Assembly (NCBI GenBank): GCA_034670405.1 | Contig: JAXDDX010000023.1 | Coordinates: 4,238,501-4,302,500, forward strand | Reading direction: 5' to 3' | Source of the DNA: Hoplostethus atlanticus | Taxonomy: Eukaryota; Chordata; Actinopteri; Trachichthyiformes; Trachichthyidae | Length of the DNA stretch: 64,000 nt | Shown here: positions 1 through 10,970 of the stretch, piece after piece | Layout: every line of letters begins with the position of its first letter | Position numbering within the stretch: the first letter of the stretch is position 1 | Made by a program: the position numbers and the translations under genes | Notes under the pieces: generated by a model | Databases searched by the model: none | Seen by the model: the letters and a program-made list of their open reading frames with translations, nothing else | What the model was told of the DNA's origin: nothing

Positions 1-340
1 TCTGGCAATGTTGAGACAGAATAAGACTGGAAGAGACGCAGTTCTGCCTTTAACAATTAGTCACCATCACTTTTGGAAACAAGTTAGTTTGTAATTTACT
101 ATTGTTGTACACAATTTCCTTCAACCTGCATAGTCTACTTCTACTTCAGTTTTTCTATATTTCCCTGAATGACTTTTAACAACACCCAGAGAACTTGTCT
201 GGACTTTTTACATGTGGGTGGAGAGCAATACTGCTTATTTTTACATTGCCATATTGTCTATATTTATTTTATTGTTAAATTTATTCTTATTTCTTGTAGT
301 GGTTTTTTTAGTATCTCCTAGTTTTAGCCCCCTTTTCCAT

Positions 341-394
341 TTTCAACTCTTAGCATAGTGATCAAGTTTTCAACTCTTAGCATAGTGATCACAT
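341..394. repeat. 27-bp tandem duplication (two copies)
   Basis: A 27-base unit containing CAACTCTTAGCATAGTGATC occurs twice in direct tandem, with the CAACTC core at 344 and again at 371. It lies beyond the last visible eif4b exon, probably in the next intron. The rest of 1-752 is AT-rich with no exon I can recognise. Confidence 0.85.
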
Positions 395-752
395 TTCACT
401 GCACTACTGCAGTAATAGTAAGAGGTTTTAAAGAAATGTTACCTTTTGTGAAACATTCAACAACATTCTGCTGATTTTCTATTATTATCATTTTGTTTTT
501 GTTGGATTTTACACATTTTCAGTGCATATTTTATTGAATAAAGCATTTGTTCCTGTAATTGCTTTACAGTAATACTACATGCCTAATACTAGGCAACATG
601 AATGAATGTTAACATTCATGGTATTTGGATCGATACTAGTATTGGCCAATCTGCTTAATAAAGTCCTTTGTGATCGTATTGGTTCTGTAACTTTAAGTCG
701 ACATGCTGCCACATCTACCTGCGTTATAAAACACTAGCAGTCAATCTCTTAC

Positions 753-3700
753 CTATCTCTGTCTCGGGGCTTTCTGTCAAGTCCCCGGCCCTTGTCCTCC
801 TCCAGCTGCCTCTGCAGCCTGTCCTGCTCTTTCTTCAGCCTCTCCTCCACCTCCCTCTCCTTGGCCGCTGTGTCGACTGGCTTGGCACTGCCGAAGATGG
901 ACGAGGACCTGCTGCCGGAGCTGGGCGCAGCGGCAGGGCCACTGCTGCCGCCTCCGCCGCCGCCTCCGCCGCCACCTCCGCCACCTCCGCCGCCGCCTCC
1001 ACCGCCGCCTCCACCGCCGCCACCTCCACCCTGCTCCTCCTCTTTGGGCATGCTGCGAGGCTTCAGGTTCAGCTTGGGCCTCTGCAGGGGAGCTGGAGAA
1101 GATAATGTGAATATGAAGTGGTCACGATCATGTCAGACCATGGTGTTAGCAGTCAAACTCTCCTCCTAAAACTGACTTCAGGCAATTACTTGAAGGGGAA
1201 CAACTAGAGAGGACCTGACTTATGGTTTCTGAGGAGTGTGAAACTATCACAACAAGAATGTCAGCACAATTATTACAATTATCCAAAGCCTTGTAAACTA
1301 AATGAGCACATTTTCATTCACAATGTGAAAGTGAATCTGCAATATATGTGGAACATGTGGGAAAATTACCAAAAAGGTGTCGTTACACCAGCACAAATAT
1401 AAATCTTATGTGAGATCACGGGGCAATCATGCAATAAGAGACATTATGAACAATATTCAAAGAAGGTAGAAATCATTTATACACACCATCACTTCTCTCT
1501 TCACGCCTGTCATCACGTCTCTCGTACCGGTCTTCACGGTCGCCATAACGTTCCCGTTCCCCATAGCGGTCACTGCTACTCCGATTGTCGTCATAGTCAC
1601 GGCGGAAGCCACTGCCAAAGGCACGACGACTCCCACCACTGCGAGAGTCAAAGCCTGGGACATGCCAGGGAGGACAGGAAAAACATGCAATTGTCAGGAA
1701 TCAGTTGTTATTGTCACTGTATGTAATGTAAACCAATAAATCATTTTTAGATTTTTGCAAAGTAATTTCAGGAAGCAGACTAAACCACATTGATACAGCT
1801 ACATGTAGCTGACACCTTCATGTCTTCCCAAGATAGGGCCCAAACAACACAAACAAGACATGATGATTTTTGTTCCTCTCACCTCCCCTGTCAAAGTCTC
1901 GACGATCCCTCTCATCATAGCGATCCCGGAAGCGGTCTCTTCCTCCATCATAACGGTCATTGTCCCGCCGCGGCCCATCTTTGAAACGGTCTGACTCGTA
2001 ACGGTCTCGTGATCCTGGAGGCATCATAACAGGACAATAATCAATAAATCAGATCCAATCACACATTCTACTGCACTGGATCAAAAGTGCATGCAGAAAG
2101 AAGGACTGTTTTATTGACTTTCTACTTGTAAAAAACATCCAGATCTGCTTACAAGTCATACAAAGTCAGGCCTGAAAGTTTGTGAACCCTGCAGGGGGTG
2201 GTCATTATTAGGAATAACGGGGGGTCGTCAGAATAAACAGCTTGATTTTGTCATGGCTTAAACATTTTATTTCGACGCATTGCCTTTCCATTGTGATAAC
2301 TGATTGTTGTAGCTACTCCTGAAATGAATTCATTTCAACTGGTGGGGTTTAGGGATTTTCCTGTCAGGTTTAACCTGTATGTTTTGCATCTACTTCAGGT
2401 TCAGACTCCCTTCAGGTTTCTTCCTCTGCTAGAGGCCTTTTCCTTGTAATATACTTTCCAATGTTCGTCCGAACAAATACCCAATGCACGGGATGAAATC
2501 CATTTTCTACTCCTTGATGTATGTAGTAATTACCTTCTGTTGTCGAGCTGATATCAGCCTTTTGTCAGACAGTTTTTTTTTAGTTTTTTTAGGTCAGACT
2601 GCACCCTAGTCCGTCTAGCAGGCGATGTCATACAAGTAGGTGAGGAAAAAAGGCGTGTGGTGTGTTTACAAGCAACACCTGAGAGCACCCAGCCTCGTCA
2701 GATTAGTCTCTGGTGTGACAGAACACAACGTGATCTGCACCTCTTAGGCGTAGCACTGGAGATCAATTTAGAACAATTTCTATACATCAACTAACTTTTT
2801 ATGTTGTGGTGGCTGTGCCGAAATTGTGGCAGTGCACCACAGACCTCAGACTGATGGCCTGACGTTCTGTTTGAAAAACAGAACGTCAGGCCATGACATT
2901 CCCACCACCTTGCTTTTGGATAAGGTTATTTTGGTGGTTCTTAGTTTTGTTGAGGCTTCTTCCTGGCTACCCTTGCCTAAACTGTTGACAGGTGCAGCAA
3001 TGGAGGCTTGTCGATCTCTGGATGTTATTTGTTATTTTTATGTTATAGTAGAAATAGCTAACGTTACAAGATACTTTTGTGGTTACATTGCAATGTTAAG
3101 TCTTTGAGTTTATGTTTTACAGTTTGAAGAGTTTATATTTAATCAAAAAATATGAAGCAAAGACGGTGGAAAAAACATCTTGCTTTTCCAACAAGTTTGA
3201 ACATGTGAATATTCCAAGTTGTTACACTCACTTAACAAATTGTTACAACCAATAGGATGTGAATGTGGCATTAGTCTTATCCTAATTGGATTAGGATCTG
3301 GACATCGTTGAGACTAAGAAATATGTGGCTTTTAGCCAAAACCACTATAGAGAATTAATTTATTGTGCAAAACCAGTATAGATGATAAAGCATAAACAAA
3401 GCGAGGTCTGACTCACTCTCTCCAAAGGCATCATCTCTCTTGGGAGGTGCATCATCAGCGTCTGCAGAGGGCCGGGCCCTCCAGTCGCTGTCCGTTTTGT
3501 CAGGACCCATGTCCGCCATGCGTCCACCCCTGTCTCGGCCACCCATGGATCCATTGTCTCTCTCTGAGGTGTACAGAAGAGAGGTTAGGTTTAGGCACAG
3601 AGTGTATCAGCCTGAATACAGGGATCTATCTAAGACAGATTGCTATATGTTCAATGGTTTGAGAAGCCAAGGAGAGTTTGGTTCAGTTACTTGTTAATCT

Positions 3701-6700
3701 ACTGGCAAAAAGCTTCACAGGACATGAACTAAAACATCTTGTTGTTGGTCAGATGTGTTGCCTTCCCCCAAATATGAATAACAGTAGTGTACCCTTGTCA
3801 TTAGACTGGTCTGCAATATCCACACGGATCCTTCGGTTTCCCAGATTCTGCAAGCACAAACAAGTAGATTGAGCAAATGTGTATAGTGATGATCCAGTAT
3901 AATTCAGTCGTAAACCAACTGACACTATATTTTCATTTATTTGTATATAGAGGCAAGCTGTTTGACTGTGGTACTATGTCATTTCCATTGCATTTATCCA
4001 TCTTTGTAACTTAAAGCAATGAAACTATGTAGCAAATACTAACTTGATAATTTATTGTGCAATAAAACTATGGGGCAAGTCTCAAATTCATGCATTAGTT
4101 CAGTTCTAGTTACCTCCTCATTGAGACTGAGGGCCCTCAGGAGGGAGTCCACGTCGTCAAACTCAGCATAGCCAAAGCCCTTCAGCCTCTCTGGGTTACT
4201 AGGCTCCCGGGGGAGACGCACTGCACTGATCTGGAGGCGAAGACAGTGACGAAAGAACATATGAAACAGGGACTGCAGTGATCTGAGACCAGGCAAACAC
4301 GAGCCCCTGCAGTAGTGCACATTTTACCCTACCAGGAGGAGGAAATAAAGTGTAATATGCATACAAGTGGAGAATGGGGATGGAATGGGTAGACTTAGGG
4401 ATGGAGACAATGCCAGATGAGGGAGGGTGATAGAAGACTTAATGGAATGACACTTCAAAAAAGGTCCAGGGCATCACTACCATTATGTCAGTTGACTGGG
4501 GCTTGGTGACCCACAGAGCAACAATAATCTTAGTACTAAAATGCTGTTGAGAAACAGAGCAGTTGAAGAATGCTTGACATGAAAAGTTTTAATACAATTT
4601 TAATCCTAGCTCTATCAGTATATAGCACTTTTAACAAAAAAGGCCTTGTTGTTAAGTGCTTTAGGCAGCAACAACAGACATAAATACAGATAAAAACAGA
4701 ACAAATGCATCACACATTTTAAGATATCAGGCCAGAAGTTTGGGTGGGGTGGGGCACATGTGTAAGAGGATGAGAGTACTGGGCAGTCTGCAGCAGCATT
4801 AAATGACGAGAGGAATTCAATGGTTACTTAAGAAGGGTAGGAATGATCAAGCCCAAAGAACGAGCCTGGTTTTCTGCACAGTAACAAACAGGTTGAGCAA
4901 CATTATGGCCCTCCTCAGCTTCCTTCTATAGATTTAGGAAAATAGTGAACTGAGTGTCCTGTTCTTATCACTCAGCAAATCCACCGGGCCTCCAGTGTAT
5001 AAACTACAGGCAGCTTGAGATTTTCAGCTAAGTGCAGTGATCAAAGTTCCTGTTGAGAGCAATAATAACTTCATTCGAAACTGTCACCTGGGTTTCACTT
5101 TTAGTGGTGCCTTACAAAACTATGGAGGTGCAGCATAACTGTGAAGCGCTATGAAGATAATATAGGTGTAATATCCTTTACGCTGTGTATGCGTTTGTGC
5201 CACTTACGGCCAGGCCACGGAAGAAGTCTTTGATTGAGTCCTCGGTGACATCATAGGGAAGGTTGCCCAGGAAGGCAGTGTAAGGAGGGCTGCGGGGCAA
5301 TCGGGAGCGGTCAACATTGGGTTCACGAGCCGAGCGCGGCGCCGTGGGCAAGATGGAGCGGTCAATGGCCGGTGCCCGGTATGTATCCTCCTCCGTGTGC
5401 CAAGAAGTGGAGACTGGGAAGATGAGAGGAAGGAGTTTTAAACAACAATCAATAATCTCAAATACCTACTGTCTAGTTATTGAACACCTGTTGACTTTCC
5501 CCTTGAATTTAAATCTTCATTTCCTGCTTTCTGAGATTTGCAGATACCAAACACTTCTACAGAGGGCAATATAGAGCCTTTACAAGATTCGGCAACTAGG
5601 AATCTTTTCAGACACAGCTGCATAAATACATATACCGCAACACCCCCCCACAGTGTACCTGAGGACAAGAAAATCACTACTGGATCCCCATTTTATGATT
5701 AAAACAGGATTTATTTAATCCGAGTGTTATTTTTCTTTTCTTTTTTTTTAAAGATGCCAGGTTTTTGAGGTATACAACTGCCAATTACTTTTGATTGGGG
5801 ATTGTTTTCTGGCTTTTTTTTCTGGCCTTGATTACATCCATGTTCAAGAAACTGCATGAGAATGACTCAAATATATAAACCACTCATCTCAATAACCTAT
5901 TTTCAGTTAGTTAACAAAAACACATAAGCACATTTTGGTTTTATTTTGATGGTACTAAAAATGTATCTGCATTCTTCGACCCATATCCATGCTCACCATC
6001 TCCATCCAGGTCATCAGTCTCATCGGCCCAGCTGGTGGACTTGGGCGGATAGCTAGGGGCCGGGGCGTTGCCTCCGCTGTCCTCAGCCAGGAAGTCAGTC
6101 AGAGTAAGGGTCTTCCCCTTCTTATTCTTCTTCTTAGCTGGAAGGACAACAGACACACACGAGAGGAAGAGAAGTGTAAGACCTTGGGTCAGTTAAGTAC
6201 ATGGATGTCTGTCAGGAAAAAAAGTCCTCAATGTGTTGATCCTCACCTCCACCCTTAATACAATAAAAAACATTTAAGAAGTTACAAAATATGTCTTAAA
6301 TTGATTCTTTAATTCAAGAGGCAAATAGAAAGCCCACTTAAAAACTAGCCATGGTAAAAAAACAACAACAACAGAGAGTTTGGGAATAACAACAGATGTC
6401 ATGGATGCCTTTACGTAAGAGGTTGACATTTACAAGACCTTTAGGGAGTTAAACTACAGGCCAATGACAGTCAATATTGCTTCATTTGCTTATATTAGAG
6501 CCCAGAATGACACAACAAAGCCCCTTCTTTGAAAACGAAACAAGTGTCTGGGTTTTGAAAAGGCCTGTGCATCCCTGCCCTTGTGTGGACAGCTGCATCT
6601 CTATGTGGACAAACACTCTTTGCTGTGTTGTGATCTGTGGTCCATCCAGGCCAGATAAGGGGACTGCAATGTGCAAGCCATGATAAGGAAAACACTGTGT

Positions 6701-8191
6701 TACTTTCCTATTGGAGGATTCCTGGTGCAACTTGTGATCAAAGCCAGACAGGCCCTAGGTCTGCCCTACACCCACTGACACAAGGAGTGGTCTGCCAGTG
6801 CAACTGCCACTGTGATGCAGGTCAAAAAACACACTAGTCATAAAAGAGGTAGGTCTATTACCTTTACTTTCTCAACTCAGAGACAGATGCATCAGCATGT
6901 TCAGACTTAGTTGAGTGTTCATTTTATGTGAGGAAATTACCTTACAGTCAGAATTCATGAGGAATGCATCCACTGAGAAGCATTACTTGTAAGGCCTGTT
7001 TGACTAAAAAACGAAACAACCGTTAACGGCTGCTTATGGGGGCTTCAAACAGCTCCTCTCACGGAGCAGGTCTGGCTTGTTTTGGTCCGAAAAGGACAGG
7101 GAGCAGCAAAGCTGGCTGCAAGCTTTGTGAAAATCCCAGCTGTCAGGACATTCTTTTCACACACAAAGCCTAACGTTACACGGGCTGTTTACAACTCTTG
7201 CCGGGTAGATAATGCAAACTCACTGTTTACAATTAACAGACACGGTGGTACTGACCACTTGTATACACCAACAAATAGTAGACTTATTGTTAGCTCTTTC
7301 AGCCATTGGTGGTGACATAACATTAGCAAGCTAAGAGCTACGTAACTTTTGACTGCGTTGACTCTGGCTAACGCTAGAATAGCAAAGCAGCTGTCAAGAC
7401 CTAACAGTGAACTAAACATGGAGGTTACTGGCTTGCTAGCTAAGTAGCTCGCTATTGTCTTTAGGCGGGCTTAGTCAGCAAAGGGCTGCTGACGGGGGGA
7501 GTATCCCTGCTTAGCTTGCTAGGTTTTAGGGCCTAGTGCTCGTCGCTGCGCCACGATCCAAGTGCGCCATCATCGGAGCAAGACTTGGCTAGCCGGACGC
7601 CTCACGTTGTAGAGCTACCAGGGGGTGTTTAGGATGCGACCTAGACAGCAGTCCCACTTTACCAAACCCCAATATATTAGGGACCCAAGTTGCACACGTG
7701 GGGTATTCCACAGGAAGCCCGGACTCTTCAGCACAACCCCTCCTCCAAGAAACGCGCTTGCGCCCGGTGCTTATCTGCTCTCAGCGCCACACACAATGTG
7801 GCAGCCCAGCCCGCAGTTGGAAACACATCCTAGCTTGTCAGACAATGTACATTATAGGCAGAAATGTAAAAAATAAAATAAAAGCGATCGTTGCAAACAC
7901 CACAATGACAGTTTTCGTACTGAAGGACCATACGTAACGCCTAGTTAAAAATATTCAGATTGTGCAAATCGCTAGCTCGCTCATGTCCCTTCCTCCGGCC
8001 GCTGCGTCTTTACAGGGCCAAAACAACCAACAGACGCATTTTTAGACGCGGGACAACGACGCCGATTAACACGACGAGGCTTTAACATTCCACAAACACT
8101 ATGTGTTACGTTGTGTCGAGGTAATACCAGCTGAAATTAAGCCAACCGACCCAGATCGTTCACCCACATAAACCTCACCTGACGCCGCCAT
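753..8191 (-). CDS. eif4b: Eukaryotic translation initiation factor 4B, 5' nine coding exons (partial)
   Basis: eIF4B is an RNA-binding cofactor that stimulates the eIF4A helicase and helps recruit the ribosome to mRNA in the cytoplasm. Nine exons join in frame with GT-AG borders: 8179-8191, 5997-6137, 5208-5413, 4114-4230, 3793-3847, 3417-3563, 1883-2014, 1487-1654 and 753-1092. They encode residues 1 to about 439. The first exon carries only MAAS plus one base. Exon 2 continues with the family motif AKKKNKKGK...TDFLAED and then SWADETDDLDGD. The RRM covers about residues 96-171, with RNP2 AFLGNL (98-103) and RNP1 KGFGYAEF (137-144). It is followed by ...NRRIRVDIADQ and DKTDSDWRARP. An Arg/Asp/Tyr/Gly-rich DRYG-type region spans about 178-326, then RPKLNLKPR and the conserved AKPVDTAAKEREVEERL helix. 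The last exon ends in phase 2 at 753, so the C-terminal part lies outside the window. A 28-Gly run (about 348-375) is unusual. Exon borders and homology were read by eye. Confidence 0.95.
927..1034 (-). repeat. Imperfect GGN trinucleotide repeat encoding polyglycine in eif4b
   Basis: On the plus strand this is an impure CCG/CCT/CCA run. On the minus strand it encodes 28 consecutive glycines within eif4b exon 9, between MPKEEEQ and SSGPAAAP. Codons mix GGC, GGA and GGT, so it is not a pure slippage array. As I know human EIF4B, this position has only a short Ser/Thr-rich linker. The antisense frame reads as polyproline and is not taken as a gene. Confidence 0.9.
2163..3025 (-). mobile_element. 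Degenerate Tc1-like element relic (copy A), in eif4b intron
   Basis: The left end reads GTTTGTGAACCC, then a GGGGGTGGTCATTATT block. The right end contains GCAATGGAGGCTTGT preceded by CTTCTTCCTGGCTACC. The same landmarks occur in the same order at about 8570-8900 and, inverted, at about 58040-58830. In the third copy the interior looks like an eroded Tc1-family transposase. No intact ORF remains here. It sits in the intron between the exons at 1883-2014 and 3417-3563. Boundaries are approximate. Confidence 0.65.
2854..2894. repeat. Perfect 19-bp inverted repeat with 3-nt loop
   Basis: The left arm ATGGCCTGACGTTCTGTTT (2854-2872) and the right arm (2876-2894) are exact reverse complements, separated only by GAA. 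It lies inside the Tc1-like relic in an eif4b intron, so the primary transcript would carry a strong hairpin. Confidence 0.95.
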
Positions 8192-8300
8192 GTTGGAGAG
8201 GAGTTCGTACCAGGTTCCCGGATGAAGACGTCAGAGGTTTATTATCGGGAGCGCGCATCTCCGTTCACGACTCTGTCTTTCCTTGCAGGTCAGTGATGTG
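8192..8300 (-). promoter_or_regulatory. Candidate eif4b 5'UTR/proximal promoter, TATA-less
   Basis: The stretch just upstream of the eif4b ATG is GC- and CpG-rich compared with the flanking DNA and shows no TATA box, as expected for a housekeeping promoter. A CRE-like TGACGTC core reads on the minus strand at 8227-8233, about 40 bases upstream of the start codon. A short pyrimidine tract (CTCCTCTCC) directly precedes ATGG. The true transcription start cannot be seen. CpG-rich sequence also extends into intron 1 (about 7400-8180). Confidence 0.4.
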
Positions 8301-8564
8301 ATTTACGTAGACCTGCATCGCAATGCACCAGTTAGTTTTTCACGGCAACTCCGTCATTATTTATCAGTGAACTAGCTGAACGCTCCCATGCTAGTCCTTC
8401 ATTTCATTTTCTATTATTCTCTCCATGTTTGACTTTTACTACTTCTAGTGTGTGGGGGTGTAGAGGGATTGCCCCTGCCCTTTTCAGATTAAAAACACCA
8501 AGATTGAGTTTCTAAAGGGTCATCACTAACACAGATCATCTGAGGAGCTATCACAAAGTCATAT

Positions 8565-8905
8565 AGAGTCATGCTTCAAAGTTTGTGAACCCCACAGGGG
8601 GTGGTCATTATTTCTTATAGACTGAATAAGCTTAAAAGATCCTTATGTAAACTTCAAATCTTAATGAAGATATCCAAAATAAAGAATATGCACAAATAAT
8701 TATGATATACTTTTATTGTTTATTCAACAAAACTGGTTTATTTTACAAAAACCTGGATATCCCTGTATGCAAAAATAGGTGAACTCAAGCTTTGTTCTCT
8801 TTAGACAGTAGTGGCTTCTTCCTGGCTACCGTTGCATGAATGTCATTTCTATGGATGACGAATGCACAATGATATCAGGTTCAGCAATGGAGGCTTGTAG
8901 GTTTC
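8565..8905 (-). mobile_element. Internally deleted Tc1-like element relic (copy B)
   Basis: It begins with CAAAGTTTGTGAACCCC and the GGGGGTGGTCATTATT block. AT-rich terminal sequence follows that matches the 3' part of the relic at 58.6-58.8 kb in reverse complement (for example ATCTTCATTAAGATTTGA). It ends with CTTCTTCCTGGCTACC and GCAATGGAGGCTTGT. The coding middle is missing, so only two terminal segments remain fused. It lies a few hundred bases upstream of the eif4b promoter. Confidence 0.65.
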
Positions 8906-10781
8906 TTGGGTTTGTTTTTTACTAATGTTAATATTTTTCTTGTGGCTATTTTACAAGGACGTCCACTTCTAGGCATAGTTGCTGTCCTGTTCAATTCTCA
9001 TTTGTATATTATTTGTCTCAAGGCGGACTGATGGAACTCAAATCTTTTTGATATGACTTTATTATTTATTTATTATTATACATTTATTATTTATGAAATA
9101 ATAATTATATTTATTATTCCCCAGACTGATGAAAACTCACTACTACTACTACTACTACTACACCTGAGCTCCTCTGGGGTCTCCTTAGATCACAGCATAG
9201 TGTTTTTCTTTCACCTGCATGGGTAACACCAAACTGACCAGGTTTCTCACCTGTATTTATGGGAGTGTCACAAAAATTCTTCACCAAAGATCTGATCTTT
9301 GATTGGTTAACTTCATACCCAATTATTTACCCACCTGATTCTACTTAACTACTTATTCATTATTATTACTATTATAATTATTTAACTAATGCAAGAGGAG
9401 GTTCACTTATTTTTACTCCTGCACTAATTCCCTTTAAATTATTCTCATTTTACTACGAGCACAATTTCCTCTAAACCATATGAAATTGTTAAATATAGAT
9501 TCTTTATTTCAGTTAAGAAAAGGCTAATTAAAGATGGATTGCATGGTGAAAACTCTAAATCAATCACAAACCTTCAATCATGATGTACAGCCAATCTGAA
9601 GGGCCTTTATGCCACAGTATTTCCTTTTATATGTAGGCTACTCTACCCTGGTGCACGTGCCGTATCTCTCTTCAAGAGCTGACAACGGTCAGCTGTGATC
9701 ATTGAAGGCCAAATTAATGTTTTCATTCTGTCTGTGAAATCATAAAAAACACTTCCTTCTCTTATCCAAAGTGTGCAGATAAAATGTCAAGGTCCTTCTG
9801 ATGACAAAACTCCCTAGAAATGAAGCCGCTCACTGTGAAAAGAGACAGAAAGTAAATAATTTTAATGATTAAAATCATTTCCCCATAGAAATGAATGACT
9901 GGATGAATCTGTAAACACTTGAACTCTTTCTAATACATTCAAGTTTTTAACCTTTAAAGCTGAAGCAAGCACACGTCCAGCTGCTTTCAGTCAGCCCACA
10001 CATTTTCTCTTGGGAATGAAAGCATCTAGTTTCACTTACCTTCGCCAGGGAGGTTATGTTTTCGCCCTGTTAGTTTGTTTGTCTGTCTGCAGGATGTCTC
10101 AATAACCTATGAATGTATTTGAATGCAGATGATCCAGATATAATGTCAGGTCATTCAAATAAATCTTTTCCCGTGACCAAGTGTATGGTTTATTTTTTTA
10201 TATTCCAAACTATCAAATGCAGTTTTATCATGTTGGAATATAGTCCATTATTATTTTCTTCAAGAAACAAAATATACGTTTAACTTATTCCATAGTTTCT
10301 TGCACTCTAATGTGGTTCCATTATAATGAACAGCATGTACTTCCTATTATTTTTGATACTTAAATACATTTAAAATCATCATTAGTTTTACTTATTTTAA
10401 GTATCATGAAATTTTGAATGGAGGACTCTTGGTTTCTATTGTGTCCACCAGGGCTATTATGTTTTGCTTTACCAAAGAATTTGTGTTCTTCTTCCACCAC
10501 TGTATTCACCAGGCAAGAACTGATAGGTACTTTTCATATTTTAACCAACTGTCTGATTTTGTGATTTGTAGTCATTTATGCCTTTATTATTGGTTATTAT
10601 TGTTTTTTCGTAACTTTTATGTCAACAAAAGTCACAAGATTAAACTTTTATGATCAGCATGGGTTATTTGAGTGACAGTGATTACTCATACAACATAACA
10701 TGAGACATACTCATATATCCTGTGATGATAATAAATGCATGCACAAAAACAATGACTGTTGGTCAACATACAATTTTTTTT
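8906..10781. other. Intergenic DNA between eif4b and krt18
   Basis: AT-rich sequence without a supportable exon. It contains a short (CTA) run near 9141-9161 and many T/A-rich tracts. Small open frames here (for example 10414-10653) show no recognisable protein features and read as chance ORFs in AT-rich DNA. The 3' UTR of krt18 probably occupies the last few hundred bases before 10971. Confidence 0.6.
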
Positions 10782-10787
10782 TTTATT
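10782..10787 (-). terminator. Candidate krt18 polyadenylation signal
   Basis: AATAAA on the minus strand, about 185 bases past the krt18 stop codon at 10971-10973. Other TTTATT words occur further left (for example near 10583), so the choice of site is tentative. Confidence 0.35.
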
Positions 10788-10970
10788 TCGTTATCAGGTC
10801 AGGAGATGGTTGCTTTTAAAATACCACTACCACTTACATTGTGGTTTTGGACTCTGCCTCTATCTAGAATTGCTTAAATCAGTTCTGGCTCAAAAAGCAG
10901 TGTGGTTTCTAACAGATAGTTTAGTCTGCTTTCATTGTTGGGAAATGTTGCCCAGATCCTTCGTTGCAAA

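Noticed and set aside
1-752. A tenth eif4b exon within the left edge
   Set aside because: I looked on the minus strand for a continuation in phase 2 after ...PRDRDR with an AG acceptor and eIF4B-like sequence. The stretch is AT-rich and nothing fits.
792-1169. 125-codon plus-strand frame with a long polyproline run
   Set aside because: It is the antisense of the polyglycine-encoding eif4b exon and runs into intron sequence. It has no independent support.
1457-1690. 77-codon minus-strand frame over eif4b exon 8
   Set aside because: It is in the wrong frame. The spliced eif4b frame through 1487-1654 gives the expected Arg/Asp/Gly-rich DRYG sequence.
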